Below, piece by piece: positions 44,562 to 55,904 of a DNA stretch of 64,000 bases. The notes under the pieces were generated by a model, which had not been told where the DNA came from, ran no database searches, and was given only the letters and a program-made list of their open reading frames with translations. Both the position numbers and the translations under genes were made by a program. Positions within the stretch are counted from its first letter, which is position 1. The number at the start of each line of letters is the position of its first letter. Origin of the DNA: Lepisosteus oculatus (Eukaryota; Chordata; Actinopteri; Semionotiformes; Lepisosteidae); assembly GCF_040954835.1 (NCBI RefSeq), contig NW_027167685.1, positions 135,001-199,000 on the forward strand. The letters are read 5' to 3'.

Positions 44562-44979
44562 TCACAAGACGTTATTCTCCCCAGTCTCGATTCTAAACCT
44601 ACAGCGTTTCAGCATGTCTGAGACATTCGAATAAACCCAAATTGTTTCCTCTATTGCAACTAATTGTATAAAAATACAAACACTGTTTATCTAACTACTT
44701 TTACGTCCACCTGTACTGTACTTATACTTTCAGACGCTCTTATATTTTCCAATCTCCTTAAGTTGATTTTCGTCAAGTCTCTTTAGTTACGTCTCTAGCC
44801 AGTCCCGCTGGCTAAACACACTTACACCGTCATTTAGCTGCAAAAAGGCATTCGCGGATGCTGAAGAATTTATTTCCAAGGCAGCGGGTACAAGCGATTT
44901 GGCGTTTTAAAACCACCAGGAACAGCAAAGAGGCACGCTTCTTTCCTTGCGCCGGAACACAAGGACTGGAGGCGGACAA
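44562..44979. other. Spacer, no gene seen
   Basis: It is a transition from the retrovirus-like fossil to the tRNA-Ser trailer. The last 150 bases resemble the trailer sequences of the other tRNA-Ser copies (ATTTGGCGTTTTAAAACCACCAGGAA-type text with changes). Confidence 0.4.
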
Positions 44980-45061
44980 CCTAGTCGGCAGGATTCGAAC
45001 TTGCGCGGGGAGACCCCAATGGATTTCCAATCCATCGCTTTAATCACTCGGCCACGACTAC
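44980..45061 (-). tRNA. tRNA-Ser with anticodon GGA
   Basis: This 82-nt class II tRNA on the reverse strand has D arm GGCCGAGTGATTAAAGC, anticodon stem ATGGA/TCCAT around loop TTGGAAA, variable arm GGGGTCTCCCCG and T-loop GTTCGAATCC. The anticodon is therefore GGA. Nuclear genomes of eukaryotes normally read UCC/UCU with tRNA-Ser(AGA) and lack GGA, so this is unusual. The first acceptor pair is mismatched and the D loop has GTGATT for GTGGTT, so it may be a drifted tRNA-Ser(AGA) copy. Confidence 0.8.
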
Positions 45062-45649
45062 AGCAAGCCCCACCGCCGCTGCGTTCTTGCTACAATCTTA
45101 CCTGGATCGCGAGGCGCCGGCGGAAGCCTATTTCAAAGTCATTCTCCGTTTAAAAAAAACATTTCCAAAATACAAGCCTTGCAGACAGACACGCCTCAGA
45201 GGACTTAAGGGTGGCTTCATGTCGGAATGATAAAGTCTCCCCGTCCGGACATGAAAATGCCACTTTGTTACACACAAAAAAAGAATCAACAACAGAGAAA
45301 TGCCCACAAGCATTTGAAAAGCCGCACCACGTCGCACTTGAAATAGCTCTTACATTAGTGGTAGACGCAGGAATCGCCTTTTTATTTACGCTCTTACCAA
45401 CGCGATGGAAAGCAAAACAAAGCAAAGCAGAGCAAAACAAAACGAACAAACGAAAACCCTCACGTCCCACACTTGCATGTAAGGCCGTTACGTGCCCAAG
45501 CGGTATTGTATGTCATCCTAGCACTGCAGCCCGGGGCGTACGGTATATGGGAACGAGCGCACGCCACGAATCGTCTCGAATCACTCCCTACAGCTGTAAG
45601 GCACCTTGAAGTGTGTACCCCCAACATTCTTCCTTGCGCATCTGTGAAA

Positions 45650-46640
45650 TCTAAATTAAATCTCACGTTGGGGGCATATTTTTTTCCACTTTATCATGAG
45701 TCGGGCTCGGCTGCACAGAGGTGAGAGCAGAGCAATGAGGTCACGGGGACAGGGGAGTTACACGCTGGCGGTTTGAATACGCGGAAGATCACTGAGGGAT
45801 CCACAGTATATGGACCCTCCGTGCTCCATCAGTCCACACTCCGGACTCTGAATCCTGCCATCCGAGTTAAGATCTCGGCGAAACCTGAGGCGCAGTTCCT
45901 TCTTAAAACGTAATCTGGTGAGCATTTCTAGAATCATACTTGTATAGATGCAGCCTTTAATGTGTTGCTAGGTTAAAATTGATGACTTCTTGAACTTCAG
46001 TAGGCAACTGCCCTCTTGATTTTGGATTTAATTTCTTTATTACAGGGGCGCATTTATGAAGACAGAGTCATGTTCAGGTACTTTGCTTGATGGAGGAAGC
46101 TCATTTCGGACTCTGTTATCTGCTCACCTGGAAAGGTCTGCTGTACTACTACAAGAGAGAAGTAGAGTCTGGAAGAAGGGACAATTTTATGATGCTTTGG
46201 AAGATAATTTTTTTTTTCTTTGAAATCGAAATGAATCAGAATATCAGTGCAAAAGACAAACTCTTGGTTTGGTTTAAAGAGATATGGTTTTAAAACAGAC
46301 AACATGTAGAAAACAGGTGTTTCTCACTTTTGGAAAAGAATGGACCGCGGGTAATATTTTACTAGTTGCAGTGCTGAGCTCACTGGGTTACAGTCCTGCA
46401 GTGTCACACCAGGGCCAGTGGCGCAATGGATAGCGCGTCTGACTACGGATTAGGAGATTGTAAATTCGACTCCTGGCTGGCTCAGGTCGTTTTTAAACGC
46501 ATCAGGCTACTCCCTTAGTAGCCTGTGCTACTTACTGCATTGTAATCGTACCCAGTAAGAGATTTCCTTCATGTAAATGAACTGCACCTGACAGCTTTAG
46601 AAAAACACCTGGGCTCAGTACGGTGCTGAGAGCTCAGCGT
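45650..46640 (+). repeat. Partial third copy of the 3.0-4.0 kb unit
   Basis: It corresponds to 3010-3995 and to 49730-50605, including the tRNA-Arg position. Here the tRNA is intact, which makes this the best copy of the unit. The left flank (45410-45650) matches 14040-14320. From 46640 to 47320 the spacer is the inverse of the left flank of the 18.8-kb element (18250-18560) and has no gene. Confidence 0.82.
46412..46484 (+). tRNA. tRNA-Arg (anticodon ACG)
   Basis: This 73-nt tRNA has acceptor GGGCCAG/CTGGCTC, A box TGGCGCAATGG, anticodon loop CTACGGA (ACG, inosine-modified to read CGN) and B box AATTCGACTCC. The T-stem and loop have AATTCGA for the usual GGTTCGA, which weakens the B box slightly. 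It is the only one of the three unit copies with the arginine anticodon. Confidence 0.86.
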
Positions 46641-47440
46641 TGCTGTTGTTCTAATTAGAACGCACTGCATCGGCTATGAACCCGAACTTTTCAATTATTC
46701 CGATCAGTAAGTCAACACGTAGTCCACATGAAGGTAGGAATATTCTCTTGTCTGTCTCTTGTTTGTATAGAACTGAATGTCCCTGACAATGTACTGTTAG
46801 TTTTAATTGAAGAACGGCATTTGTGTTCAAATATACCAGACAAGTTTACGTAACTGCTCTTGCGACACTCAGTTGTAATTAGTCAAGAAATAAAGTCGAA
46901 CAACAGCTGCGGGTTTAATTCTGAACGTATCAGATTGCAGCGCGTTTTACTTCCATTGACAAATGATAGAGATTCGAAGAGAGATCCTTCAGACCAGCAA
47001 GCAAACCCACGGCTATTTCGGTTTTCTATCTAGGCAACGTTGGTGTCTGCAATAGCATACATGAAAGCGTGATGCAATTTCTGTGGCTACATTTGTTCCA
47101 CGTCATGCACAGTAAGAATGTTTCTAACACCAAATACAATGTCAACAATTAGCGATCACGCCTTCTCCTCAGTTAACCCACTGAAACCCTTGCTGTTAAC
47201 AGTTCTTTAATGCGTGCTTTACGAGCACCTATATATTGTGTCGGTTCTTTCAGTTTTATTCATTAGGTTTTCAAAGGCATAAGTACAACACCAGAGGTGC
47301 GAACGCAAGATGTGTGGTTATCTGAAGAACTCATTTCCATGGCAGCGGGGCCAAGCGATTTAGCGTTTTTATAGTACCAGGAAAGGAGAAGCGGCACTTC
47401 GCCTTTGCCGCGCAGGCATAAGGAGACGTGCGGCAGACGC

Positions 47441-47522
47441 CATAGTCGGCAGGATTCAAACCTGCGCGGGGAGTCCCCAACGGATTTCGAGTCCATCGCC
47501 TTAACCACTCGGCCACGACTAC
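47441..47522 (-). tRNA. tRNA-Ser (anticodon CGA)
   Basis: This 82-nt class II tRNA has D arm GGCCGAGTGGTTAAGGC, anticodon stem ATGGA/TCCGT and loop CTCGAAA (CGA, reads UCG). The variable arm is GGGGACTCCCCG and the T-loop GGTTTGAATCC. The acceptor is GTAGTCG/CGACTAT. Small departures occur, but all arms form. Confidence 0.86.
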
Positions 47523-48643
47523 AGCGAGTTCGCCATCGCCGCATTCCTCCTTTAATCTAACACGGAGTGCGACGTGGCTGCGGAAACCTTTTCAAAGTCG
47601 CTCTCCGTTAAAAAAAAATAAATACCTTTGACAAAATACGTGCCGGCAGACAGACACGCCTCAGAGGGTTTAAGGCTGGCTTCACGTTCAAATGATAAAG
47701 TCTCCCCGTCCGGATGTCAAAATGCAGTTTTGGCAGACAAAAAAAACAGCAACAAACCACAAATGTGGATAAGGATTTTACAAGCTGCACCACACTGCAC
47801 TTTCAAAAGCATTTACATTCCTGTTAGACACAGGAATTGCCTTTGATTTGCGTGCTTACAAACGCCATGGAAAACGAAACAAAACTAAAGCCCTCAGCTC
47901 TTGCACTTGATTATAATGCCATTACGTGTCGAAGCAGGAATTTACGTCATCCTACCACTGCAACACGGGAAATAGAGGGAAATTAGCACACGCTACGAAT
48001 CGTCTCAATCACTCCCTAGAGTCGTAAGGCGCATTGAAGGGTGCACCCCCATCATTAATCGTTGTGCCTCTGTGAAAGGAAAGCTCTTGAGCAGTCTTTG
48101 AAACAGCTCGGATGAAACACTTGATTGCTTCCATGTGCATCTGGAGTCCATTTCTTATTTTCACTTCACGCCGCCCAAAGCATTTCTAAAACAGGAGATT
48201 CGCATTTGGGAATGCGCCCTGCCCTACAAATAAAACAGGTCTACGAGTCTGAAACCTGCTCCACGGAAAACAGCTCTGTTGCGCATTTGATCAAAGGGAG
48301 AGTCGCTGTTCTTACTTTTTGATGACATAACACCCAAAGGGGCTTCTTTGGAGCTGTATTCCAACCAGCATCCTAAAGTTTCTTGGCGGTATCCTTTACA
48401 GTCCTCTGTTCGGTCGACAAGGACAGAAGGGGGCAGCTTTCCTCACACATACAGTGCAATGTACTGTACTGTTCCCGTTCATTGAATTCGCAGTTCTGCA
48501 TCAGACCTCTAACTCGTTACATTAGCTTGGATTTAAGCCACGAAGCAGGCTTCTACTGTATAAACGTCTAGAGGAATCACAAACTATTTGAGAGGCCATC
48601 ATCCCAGGGGGAACTGACAAAGTCTATCCCTAAACACCTAGTG

Positions 48644-48694
48644 CAGTCTCTCGAGAGACTGTCAAAAATCGCTTTCTCCGTTTGCGTTGCAAGT
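48644..48694 (-). ncRNA. U4 snRNA 3' fragment (relic)
   Basis: This is the counterpart of 1943-1993 in the duplicated block, with the same 18-bp palindrome CAGTCTCTCGAGAGACTG and the same altered 3' box. Only the 3' third of U4 remains. Confidence 0.75.
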
Positions 48695-48886
48695 AAGTGA
48701 AAACGCGGTATCAACCCAGAGCCACTTGGCAGCACGGGCATGTAAATACTGTTACTGTCACTGCTCGATACCGACGTTAGGCTACTATACCATGTTCAGC
48801 CACCGCTAGAAAATGTACGGCTCTAGTACCGGAGCAAAGAACAGGAGGGCCAACACCGAACGGGCACAAGTGTCAGACAAGGAGAG

Positions 48887-48968
48887 CGACAAGGATGGGA
48901 CTCGACCCCATGTGTGCAGAGCACAATGGATTAGCAGTCCATCGCCTTAACCACTCGGCCACCTCGTC
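48887..48968 (-). tRNA. tRNA-Ser (anticodon GCT)
   Basis: The reverse strand begins GACGAGGTGGCCGAGTGG, with anticodon loop CTGCTAA (GCT) and variable arm TGTGCTCTGCACA. The T-loop GGGTCGAGTCCC departs a little from consensus. The acceptor pairs well apart from one G-U. It is closer to consensus than its sister at 2186. Confidence 0.88.
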
Positions 48969-49347
48969 AACAAAACTGGGCTGTCCTGACATGGGTTGGC
49001 GCACTCCAGTTGATCTTTTTCTTTTTTTTCCCTCATACTCGAGGGTCATTTTCCTGTTCCACATGCGATTTCAACATTTTCCTTGGGAGATGTCAAGCCA
49101 GCAAGCCACTACTGTGGTTCAGTGGCCAGTGTGGAGTTCAGTGGCCCTGTTGTACACAGAAAGCACATTGAGCTCCTTGGACATGAAAAGTTCCAGATAA
49201 AAGCCATTTGTCATCCTTTCTCTTGGTGTTGATGTTGCTATTGTATGTAAAGGTGGCAACTTGCTCAGCGAGCAGGCGGAGCACACACCGAATGCAGATG
49301 TGTCTGAGTGGTGTGTCCAAGTGGCTGCAAAAAGACAGCACTCCCAG

Positions 49348-49421
49348 GGCGCCGTGGCTTAGTTGGTTAAAGCGCCTGTTTAGTAAACAAGAGATCCTGG
49401 GTCTGAATCCCAGTGGTGCCT
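49348..49421 (+). tRNA. tRNA-Thr (anticodon AGT)
   Basis: This is the 74-nt copy of the gene at 2647, with the same A box and anticodon loop TTAGTAA (AGT). It is followed by a seven-T terminator. The anticodon stem has a mismatch (CCTGT against ACAAG), and the T-loop is GGTCTGAATCC. Confidence 0.85.
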
Positions 49422-50477
49422 TTTTTTGTTCTGTGTTCTCGAACAGAACTGGTCATTATGGACAACCGCATACGTCTAGACTTAATTAAATGCAAGTATT
49501 CATTTCCTGTCTTGAACGACTTGTTTTTCTTAAAATGGATGCAACTTGCAAAATATGAAATACAAACCTCGCTAATCAGCGCTCGCGGCTGGCAAAAAAA
49601 AAAAGAAGTCAGCAATGTTTTTTTCTTTAACCTTAAGCCTGCTAATGGAGAAGAACCTAGTCGCCATATCACATACATCCGTTTCAACGATAAGAAGGTA
49701 ACAACTATCCTCACTCCAGTGTAAATCTCACGTTGAGGGCATATTTTTTTCCACTTTACCATGAGTCGGGCACAGCTGCACAGAGGCGAGAGCAGAGCAA
49801 TGAGGTCACGGGGACAGGGGAGTCACATGCTGGCGGTTTGAACACGCGGAAGATCACTGAGGGATCCACAGTATGTGGACCCTCCGTGCGCCATCATTCC
49901 ACACTCCAGACTCTGAATCCTGCCATCCGAGTTAAGGTCTCGGCGGAACCTGAGGCGCAGTTCTTTCTTAAAATGTAATCTGGTGAGCATTTCTAGAATC
50001 GTACTTGTATAGATGCAGCCTTTAATGTGTTGCTAGGTTAAAATTTATGACTTCTTGAACTTCAGTAGGCAACTGCCCTCTTGATTTCGGATTTAATTTC
50101 TTTATTACAGGGGCGCTTTTATGATGACAGAGTCATGTTCAGGTACTTTGCTTGATGGAGGAAGCTCATTTCGGACTCTGTGATCTGCTCACCTGGAAAG
50201 GTCTGCTGTACTACTACAAGAGAGAAGTAGAGTCTGGAGGAAGGGACAATTTTATGATGCTTTGGAAGGTAATTTTTTTTTTTCTTTGAAATCGAAATGA
50301 ATCAGAATATCAGTGCAAAAGACAAACTCTTGGTTTGGTTTAAAGAGATATGATTTTAAAACAGACAAAATGTAGAAAACAGGTGTTTCTCACTTTTGGA
50401 AAAGAATGGACCGGGGGTAATATTTTACTAGTTGCAGTGCTAAGCTCACTGGGTTACAGTCCTGCAATGTCACACCA

Positions 50478-50550
50478 GGGTCAGTGGTGCAATGGATAAT
50501 GTGTCTGACTATGGATTAGGAGTTTGGAGGTTTGACTCCTGCCTGGCGCT
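50478..50550 (+). pseudogene. tRNA-Arg-like pseudogene (anticodon ATG)
   Basis: It shares the decay of 3777-3849 (GTGCAATGGATAATGTGTC) and has loop CTATGGA, so ATG stands where ACG is expected. The B box is GGTTTGACTCC. T33 is kept here, unlike the sister copy. Confidence 0.75.
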
Positions 50551-50657
50551 GGTTGTTTTTAAACACATCAGCCTACTCCCTAAGTAGCCTGTGCTACTTA
50601 CTGCATTGTAAGAGCGATTGTGAGCGGTTTTGTTTTCTCTCTTTGACCAGCCCAGCT

Positions 50658-50776
50658 GCGCCCCACCCGAAGGCAGGGAAGCACAAAAATTGTATGGAAC
50701 TCATTCATGCTCCTCTCCATGGAAATCTTTAGTAAAAGGCAAAAGATTTGTACGAGATGAAGAGAAACCAGAGTGC
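50658..50776 (-). ncRNA. U5 snRNA gene
   Basis: This second U5 copy carries loop I GCCTTTTACTAAAG, the Sm site AATTTTTG and the 3' hairpin, which has GGGGCGC at its end in place of GGGGCAC. Otherwise it matches the copy at 7341, including the 132-bp spacer to U1. Confidence 0.92.
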
Positions 50777-50908
50777 GTGGCTGGACAGCTGCAGGAGCCC
50801 AGGCCGCCTTCAAGCCCTCTGCCCTGCCGGTCGTGGTTGGCAATGCACCTGGCCTTACAAACGAGCCAGTGGGGCCCGTTCAGCTCCGGGCTCATCGCCT
50901 GCGGCTCT

Positions 50909-50940
50909 CGGCTTACCTGGCAGGGGAGATACCTTGATCA
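50909..50940 (+). ncRNA. U1 snRNA 5' fragment, interrupted by LINE
   Basis: CTTACCTGGCAGGGGAGATA and CCTTGATCA are again followed directly by the LINE 5' end (GCCTGTAGTTGG). The junction base is identical to that at 7623. Confidence 0.82.
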
Positions 50941-51007
50941 GCCTGTAGTTGGTGTAGTTGGATTGTTTTCTTGTTTTCTGGAAGCAGTGTTTGTTTTGCA
51001 GTTTGAG

Positions 51008-52404
51008 ATGGCAACCTTTGGATCCCGCAAGAATGCTGTACGTTTTGAGCTTTTGGATGACCTCTTCATGGATCGTATGCAGTTAGGCAGAAAAGTGTTA
51101 CAGAAGGAACTTGGCTTTGAACCTCGGCACTTGGATTTCATCTTCGCTCTCCCAGGTCAGAAAGCATTTGAGGTTGTTTTTGCTACCTATTCTCTGTTTG
51201 AACAATGTGTGGATGTGTTTGAGGCAAAAAGAGGGAAAGTTCCTGCCCTTGAGAAGATCAACTTGCAGCCTCTGACACAGAGAGAGAGGAAAACGGTGCA
51301 TGTTGTTATGTTCTCGGAAATGGCAAAGACGGAGGACATTCACACCTGGCTTAAGCAGTACTGCACAGTCCACCATGGAACTGAGGTTAGAGATGTTGAT
51401 GGTATAAAAACAGGAGCAAGGAAATTCGAGGTTCGCTTGCTACCGGACAATGTAAATGGAGGCTTAAGGCACCTGCCCTCTACAATCCGGCTGGGCGCCT
51501 GCAATGGCTATGTTTTTTATGTGGGACAACCAAAGGTGCGTCGGCGCTGTGGTGCTGTGGGACACCTGGCATCGTCCTGCACTGTGAAATGCTGCAAGAC
51601 CTGTGGCAAACAGGGACATTTAGCCTCTGACTGTTCAATGCTGCCAAAGTGCAATTTATGTGGCTCGGAAGGACACGTTTTTAAGAACTGCCCTCACGCC
51701 TACGCCAATAAACTCAAAATGAGAAAGGATGAGGCAGTGCTTGTTTCAGCCAAACCGGCCCGAAAAGCCAAAGCAAACAACAAGTCAAACAAAGAACCCT
51801 TGTTGAACAAAGAGTCTCAGCCTCCAGCCAGGATCAGTCCTGCTGTGGCTCCGGGGCCGGTGGAAGAGAAATCCACTACGCTCCCACAACCGCAGACTGC
51901 ACCAGACAAGCACGAGGGTTTGAAAACCCCAGAGAACAGTGAGGACCCCTCCCCCACTCCTGCTCCTCAGAACGAGGGCCATTGTGGGGCCCCCACCGGT
52001 GGAGCGGGTCCAGCGACGATACCCAGGATTCAGCGGAGCTGCTTTTCTCAGACTCTGCAAGTGCTACAGATGCCCTCCTCTCCTCCATCCAGTCCGTCAC
52101 GGAGGATCTGCAACAGCTGGTGGGTGAGGGGGAAGAGGAGACTGGTGCATCGGCTGCACCCCTTTCCCCTCAGTGCTACCAGGAGCTGGACTTGAGGAAA
52201 AGGAAAAATGACTCTGTTTTCTCCCCGAGCGAGGAGGAAGGAGAGCATGGCGATAGGGACAGCTGGAACCCCTCCACCCCTCCTTCTACCCCCTTCCTTG
52301 AAATGGACTCCGTGAACGCTTTTACTGCTGCCACCCTGATGAAGGCTCATTCAGAGGATGGCTGGCAGGAAATTGGTAAGAAGAAAAAGAAAAAGAGAAG
52401 GTAA
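51008..52404 (+). CDS. LINE ORF1 protein (CCHC knuckles)
   Basis: I start at MATFGSRKNAVRF (51008); the frame is open upstream through U5/U1, but that is RNA-gene DNA. The N-terminal part is a ZCCHC3-like region. Residues about 175-235 carry three CCHC knuckles. The first has lost its leading Cys (RRRCGAVGHLASSC); CKTCGKQGHLASDC and CNLCGSEGHVFKNC are complete. A Pro/Ser-rich region follows. A one-base indel at about 51985-52005 moves the frame. The natural C-terminus then reads on to DGWQEIGKKKKKKRR and the stop at 52404. The protein binds the element RNA in related LINEs. ORF2 begins about 20-60 bases later. Confidence 0.85.
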
Positions 52405-52423
52405 CAGGTGAGACCGAAGAGAA

Positions 52424-54714
52424 ATGTGTTTTGTAAAGACTGGTTCCACTTTCTTATGTAATATGGCTCTAAACATAATTTCTCTTAACACCAGAGGTAT
52501 CAATGACAGAGTTAAATGCCAGTGTGTCTTTGATTACCTCCAGCAGAGAGAGGGAGATGTGTTGATGTTGCAGGAGTGTGCTTTAGCCTATCAAGAGAGG
52601 TATAAAAGCTTTGAAGATAGGTGGGATAAAGGGCCTTCTGTTTGGTCAGGGGACAATAACAACAGAGCCTCTGGCGTGGCCATTCTTTTCAAAGGATGGG
52701 CTTTCAAATTGAAAAGTATTCAGAGGGTCATAGATGGCAGGTTGCTGTGTGTGGATGTGGAATGGGGGACCGTTAACCTGCGGCTAATCAATGTGTATTG
52801 TCCTACTAACGTGGGAGGAAGGGTGGAGCTACTCAAGGCACTCTCTCCCCTATTGTTAAGTAGCACAGACGTGACAGTGGGAGGGGATTTTAATTGTATC
52901 TTAGAGCACACAGACAGGCAGTCTAGCTCTCCGATAAAATTGGATTCCAGCTCACTGGCCCTGCAAAACTTAGTTCAAGACTTTAAACTCTCAGACACAT
53001 ATAGATGTATATATCCCACAACAGCAGGATATAAATGGTCAGGGAGGAATAGCAGCTCCAGAATTGACTATTGCTTTGTCTCAGAGAGAGTGAAAGTTGT
53101 TGGGGTCACTCTTCAGCCTGTCTTCTTCTCAGATCATCAGGCTTTAGGGTGTAGAGTGGAACTCAAGGGCGGGACTGTCTTTGGCCCAGGCCTCTGGAAA
53201 CTCAACACTAAGCTGCTAGAGAACGAGGGGGTAGTATCCCGCTACAAGGAGAAACTATCACAGTGGCTGTCCTTGCAGTGTCTGTACGGGTCAGTAGGAG
53301 AGTGGTGGGAGGAGGTGAAGATGAGGACAAAGGCCTTTTTCATGGCTGAGGGAAGGAAGGCTGCTGCCAGACGGAGAGGAGTGCTAGCCAGGAAACAGAG
53401 GCAGCTGCAGCGTCTCTACACGATGCTGCACAGTGGCTTCGCTGTGCTCGAGGATATCACCCTTTTAAAAAAGGACATCCGGAGCATAGCCGAAGAAAGT
53501 AGTCGAGGAGTGCTGTTAAGAAGCAGAGTGCAGTTCTTGGAAGAAAATGAGAAGTGTACTCGCTTCTTTTTCAGGAAAGTGGTAGGCTCCAAGTCTGTCA
53601 TGGAAAGTGTAGTTGATGAGGAGGGACGAGAGAGAACAGAGCCGAGTGCTATCCTCTCCTGCACCAAGGCTTTCTACTCAAGACTGTACAGCTCTACAGA
53701 GGTAAAGGATGAAGAAATTCATTTTTTTACCTCAAAGCTAGAAAACGTTTTGAGTGAAGAAGATAGGGAAGTACTTGAGAGGGATTTGACAATAGAAGAG
53801 CTGAGACAGGCTATGGAGAGCTTACAGAAATGGAAAACTCCGGGTGCTGACGGGCTCCCTAAAGAATTTTATTGCACCTTTTGGGATCTGCTTCAGGATC
53901 CGCTACTGCTCCTATTCGAGCGAAGCTATAAGACAGAATTGCTGCCTGACTCCTTAAGAGAAGGCACTATCTTTCTCTTGTTTAAGAAAGGAGCAAAGAA
54001 TGACATAAAGAACTGGAGACCCCTCAGCCTGTTAGGCGTGGACACTAAGATCCTGTCCAAAGCCCTTTTCCTGCGCCTACAAAATGTAGTGGCCTCACTG
54101 GTAGGGAAAGAACAGACTTGTGGGATAGCAGGACGCCTGATGAGCGACAACCTGGCCTTGTTGAGGGATGTCTGTCTGTACTCAGAGGATCGCTCCCTCC
54201 CTCTGTGCATTTTAGGTGTAGACCTAGAAAAGGCCTTTGACCGCCTAAACCGGCAGTACTTAACATTGGTACTTGAGCACATGAATTTTTGCCCCATCAT
54301 GAGAAAGTGGATTAACCTGCTGTACACAGGTAGCAACAGCAGAGTAATGGTTAATGGCAATAGATCACACCCCTTTGAAGTCTGTTCAGAGGTGAGGCAG
54401 GCCTGCCCATTATCCCCCTTGTTATTCGTTTTGGCTATGGAGCCCTTAGCCTGTGCCTTGCGCCAGGATCAGGCCATTAATGGGATACCAGTGCCTGGAA
54501 GTGGGGGAGGAGAGGTAAAGACATCTCTATACATGGATGACCCTGCTCCTCTCTGACAATGCCTCAATTAGCAGAGCTCTGCAGTGCTGTGATCGTTTCT
54601 CTTTGGCTTCATCCGCAAAAATTAACAAATCTAAGAGTGAGATTTTTTATCAGAACTGGAGGGAGCCAAAAGAAGGACATGATCTCAGGCTGCAAGAGAA
54701 GAGAATTAATTTAC
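52424..54714 (+). CDS. LINE ORF2: endonuclease and reverse transcriptase (truncated)
   Basis: The likely start is MALNIISLNTRGI at 52463; the frame is open from an ATG at 52424. The endonuclease has SLNTRG, LQECAL, GDFNCIL, SRIDYC and FFSDHQAL, the full APE-type set. The reverse transcriptase has KTPGADGLPKEFY, LEKAFDRLN, RQACPLSPLLFVLAME (RQGCP is usual) and SLYMDD. A one-base indel at about 54538-54545, just after YMDD, shifts the frame. The text continues as LLLSDNASISRALQCC to about 54714, where the element is cut. Tx1-type ORF2 is normally well over 1,000 residues, so about 40 percent is missing. The protein nicks the target and primes cDNA synthesis there. Confidence 0.88.
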
Positions 54715-55430
54715 AGGTGCCATTCCCCGGCATTGTGGCCATTGTCGGTGCTCACACGCGATAAGATAAGGCGGAGGAGAGTGGGGCATGCCCAGCGGCA
54801 GACATTCAAGGAGGGAGCAGTGCGAGGTGAGGTGAGGTGAGGTGCGACACCCCGGAGCCCCGACGCAGCTAATGCGGAGCACTTGTTGGACTGGCATCGA
54901 AAGGACGTGTGCGCACGGAGCGAGCCTTCCCTGCGGCGGAGCGCGGGAACTTTCTCCCCCCCTCCCGCTGCAGGAGTTGTGTGCGCTGCAGCGGTGCCGA
55001 GAGAAAAGCACAGAAGGCAGCAGGCTCTGGAGAGCAGGTAAGAGATGGAGCCTTGTGGGCAGGCGAGCAGGCCCGTTTTTTGGAAATTGCTGAAAAGGTT
55101 TGTTCGGTGTGTGGCAGGCGCACGTCGCGAGCTTGCGTGGCGATCTGCCGGTCTGGAGTTATGCAAATGAGGCCGAATTGCATCCCGGGACATGCTGCGA
55201 ATGCGCAACGGTGACTGCAGATGTGTAGGAAACGGTGCGCTCGTTTTCTTGTTTTGCCCACACTTTTGAGTGTTAGTGTGGCGTGTGAGTGTGCGAAAGA
55301 GTGGGCCCAGCAGGAGGCGGTGGCGTGCAGGGCGAGGAGGTGGCCTAGGCTGCGCAATTTGTGCTGTGGGTGCGGGCCTCTTGCAACTTGGTTTATTTGG
55401 TTTATTTATGGTTCGCATAAATAAAACCGG
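54715..55430 (+). other. GC-rich, CpG-rich segment with possible first exon
   Basis: The sequence changes sharply to high GC with many CpGs. It holds a GAGGT pentamer run at about 54822-54842, a GAGAGCAG|GTAAGAG splice-donor-like site near 55036 and an octamer ATGCAAAT at 55161. It could be the promoter and untranslated first exon of a host gene whose other exons are not here, or a fragment moved in with a duplication. No protein is recognised. Confidence 0.4.
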
Positions 55431-55880
55431 AAAAGAGGAATTTATTCTGCTTCCTGTGCGTGCAGTAGTTACAAAGTTGAACGTCTTTACACGATCTGCT
55501 GCAGTTTTCAGTGGGCGGGCTTTGTCAGATGGCTTGGAAAAACGCACTGTGTTTCGGCTCGGGAAACATCATGAGCAGTGTCCTGCATGTTTTCTGTGTA
55601 TAGCTGTCTTTTAACGCATACAGAATTCATTCGAAATCATTGATTTCTCCAATTAACAAGGGTCGCTTTTTGAACCTGCCAGAAGCATTCTTTCAATGTA
55701 ACAGATTTACTCCGGGGAAAGGCAGCATGACATTGAGAGTAGCTCAAGCTTTCAGCACCCGTATCGGACTGCGTGTATGCAGACACCGCTCAGAATCCCC
55801 TGTAAGATTCTCCTTCAATTCTGTTTTGCATTCCGTTTTTCAAAAGGCTGCGCTTTGCTAGTCACAATCCAAGGCTCATG
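55431..55880 (+). repeat. Partial copy of the U4-linked spacer
   Basis: It matches 38250-38715 in the same orientation and leads directly to the tRNA-Gly gene, as there. The U4 gene itself is absent at this copy. Confidence 0.75.
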
Positions 55881-55904
55881 ACAGCATTTGAAACCAATCG
55901 CCAC

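Larger units (their letters stand above)
47320..50608 (+). repeat. Duplicated RNA-gene block, copy 2
   Basis: This is the direct copy of 620-3912. It ends at 50608, where it switches to the U5-U1-LINE unit after TACTGCATTGTA. The spacers 47523-48643 and 49429-50477 have no gene. Confidence 0.85.
50941..54714 (+). mobile_element. Tx1-type LINE inserted in U1 (longer copy)
   Basis: The element has a short 5' UTR, ORF1 with three CCHC knuckles, and ORF2 with an apurinic-type endonuclease and reverse transcriptase. It begins exactly after U1 nucleotide 32 or so. It is cut within ORF2 at about 54714, where GC-rich unrelated sequence starts. It thus lacks the C-terminal ORF2 part and the 3' UTR. 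The layout, with a ZCCHC3-like ORF1, is that of the Tx1 group, which includes Keno (U2 snRNA) and Mutsu (5S rRNA). Confidence 0.85.

Noticed and set aside
50630-51007. Long N-terminal extension of the LINE ORF1
   Set aside because: The frame is open by chance through the U5 gene, the promoter and the U1 fragment. The conserved protein begins at MATFGSRKNAV.
54711-55547. 278-residue frame in the GC-rich segment
   Set aside because: Long frames arise easily in GC-rich DNA. Overlapping long frames occur on both strands and the translation has no recognisable motif.
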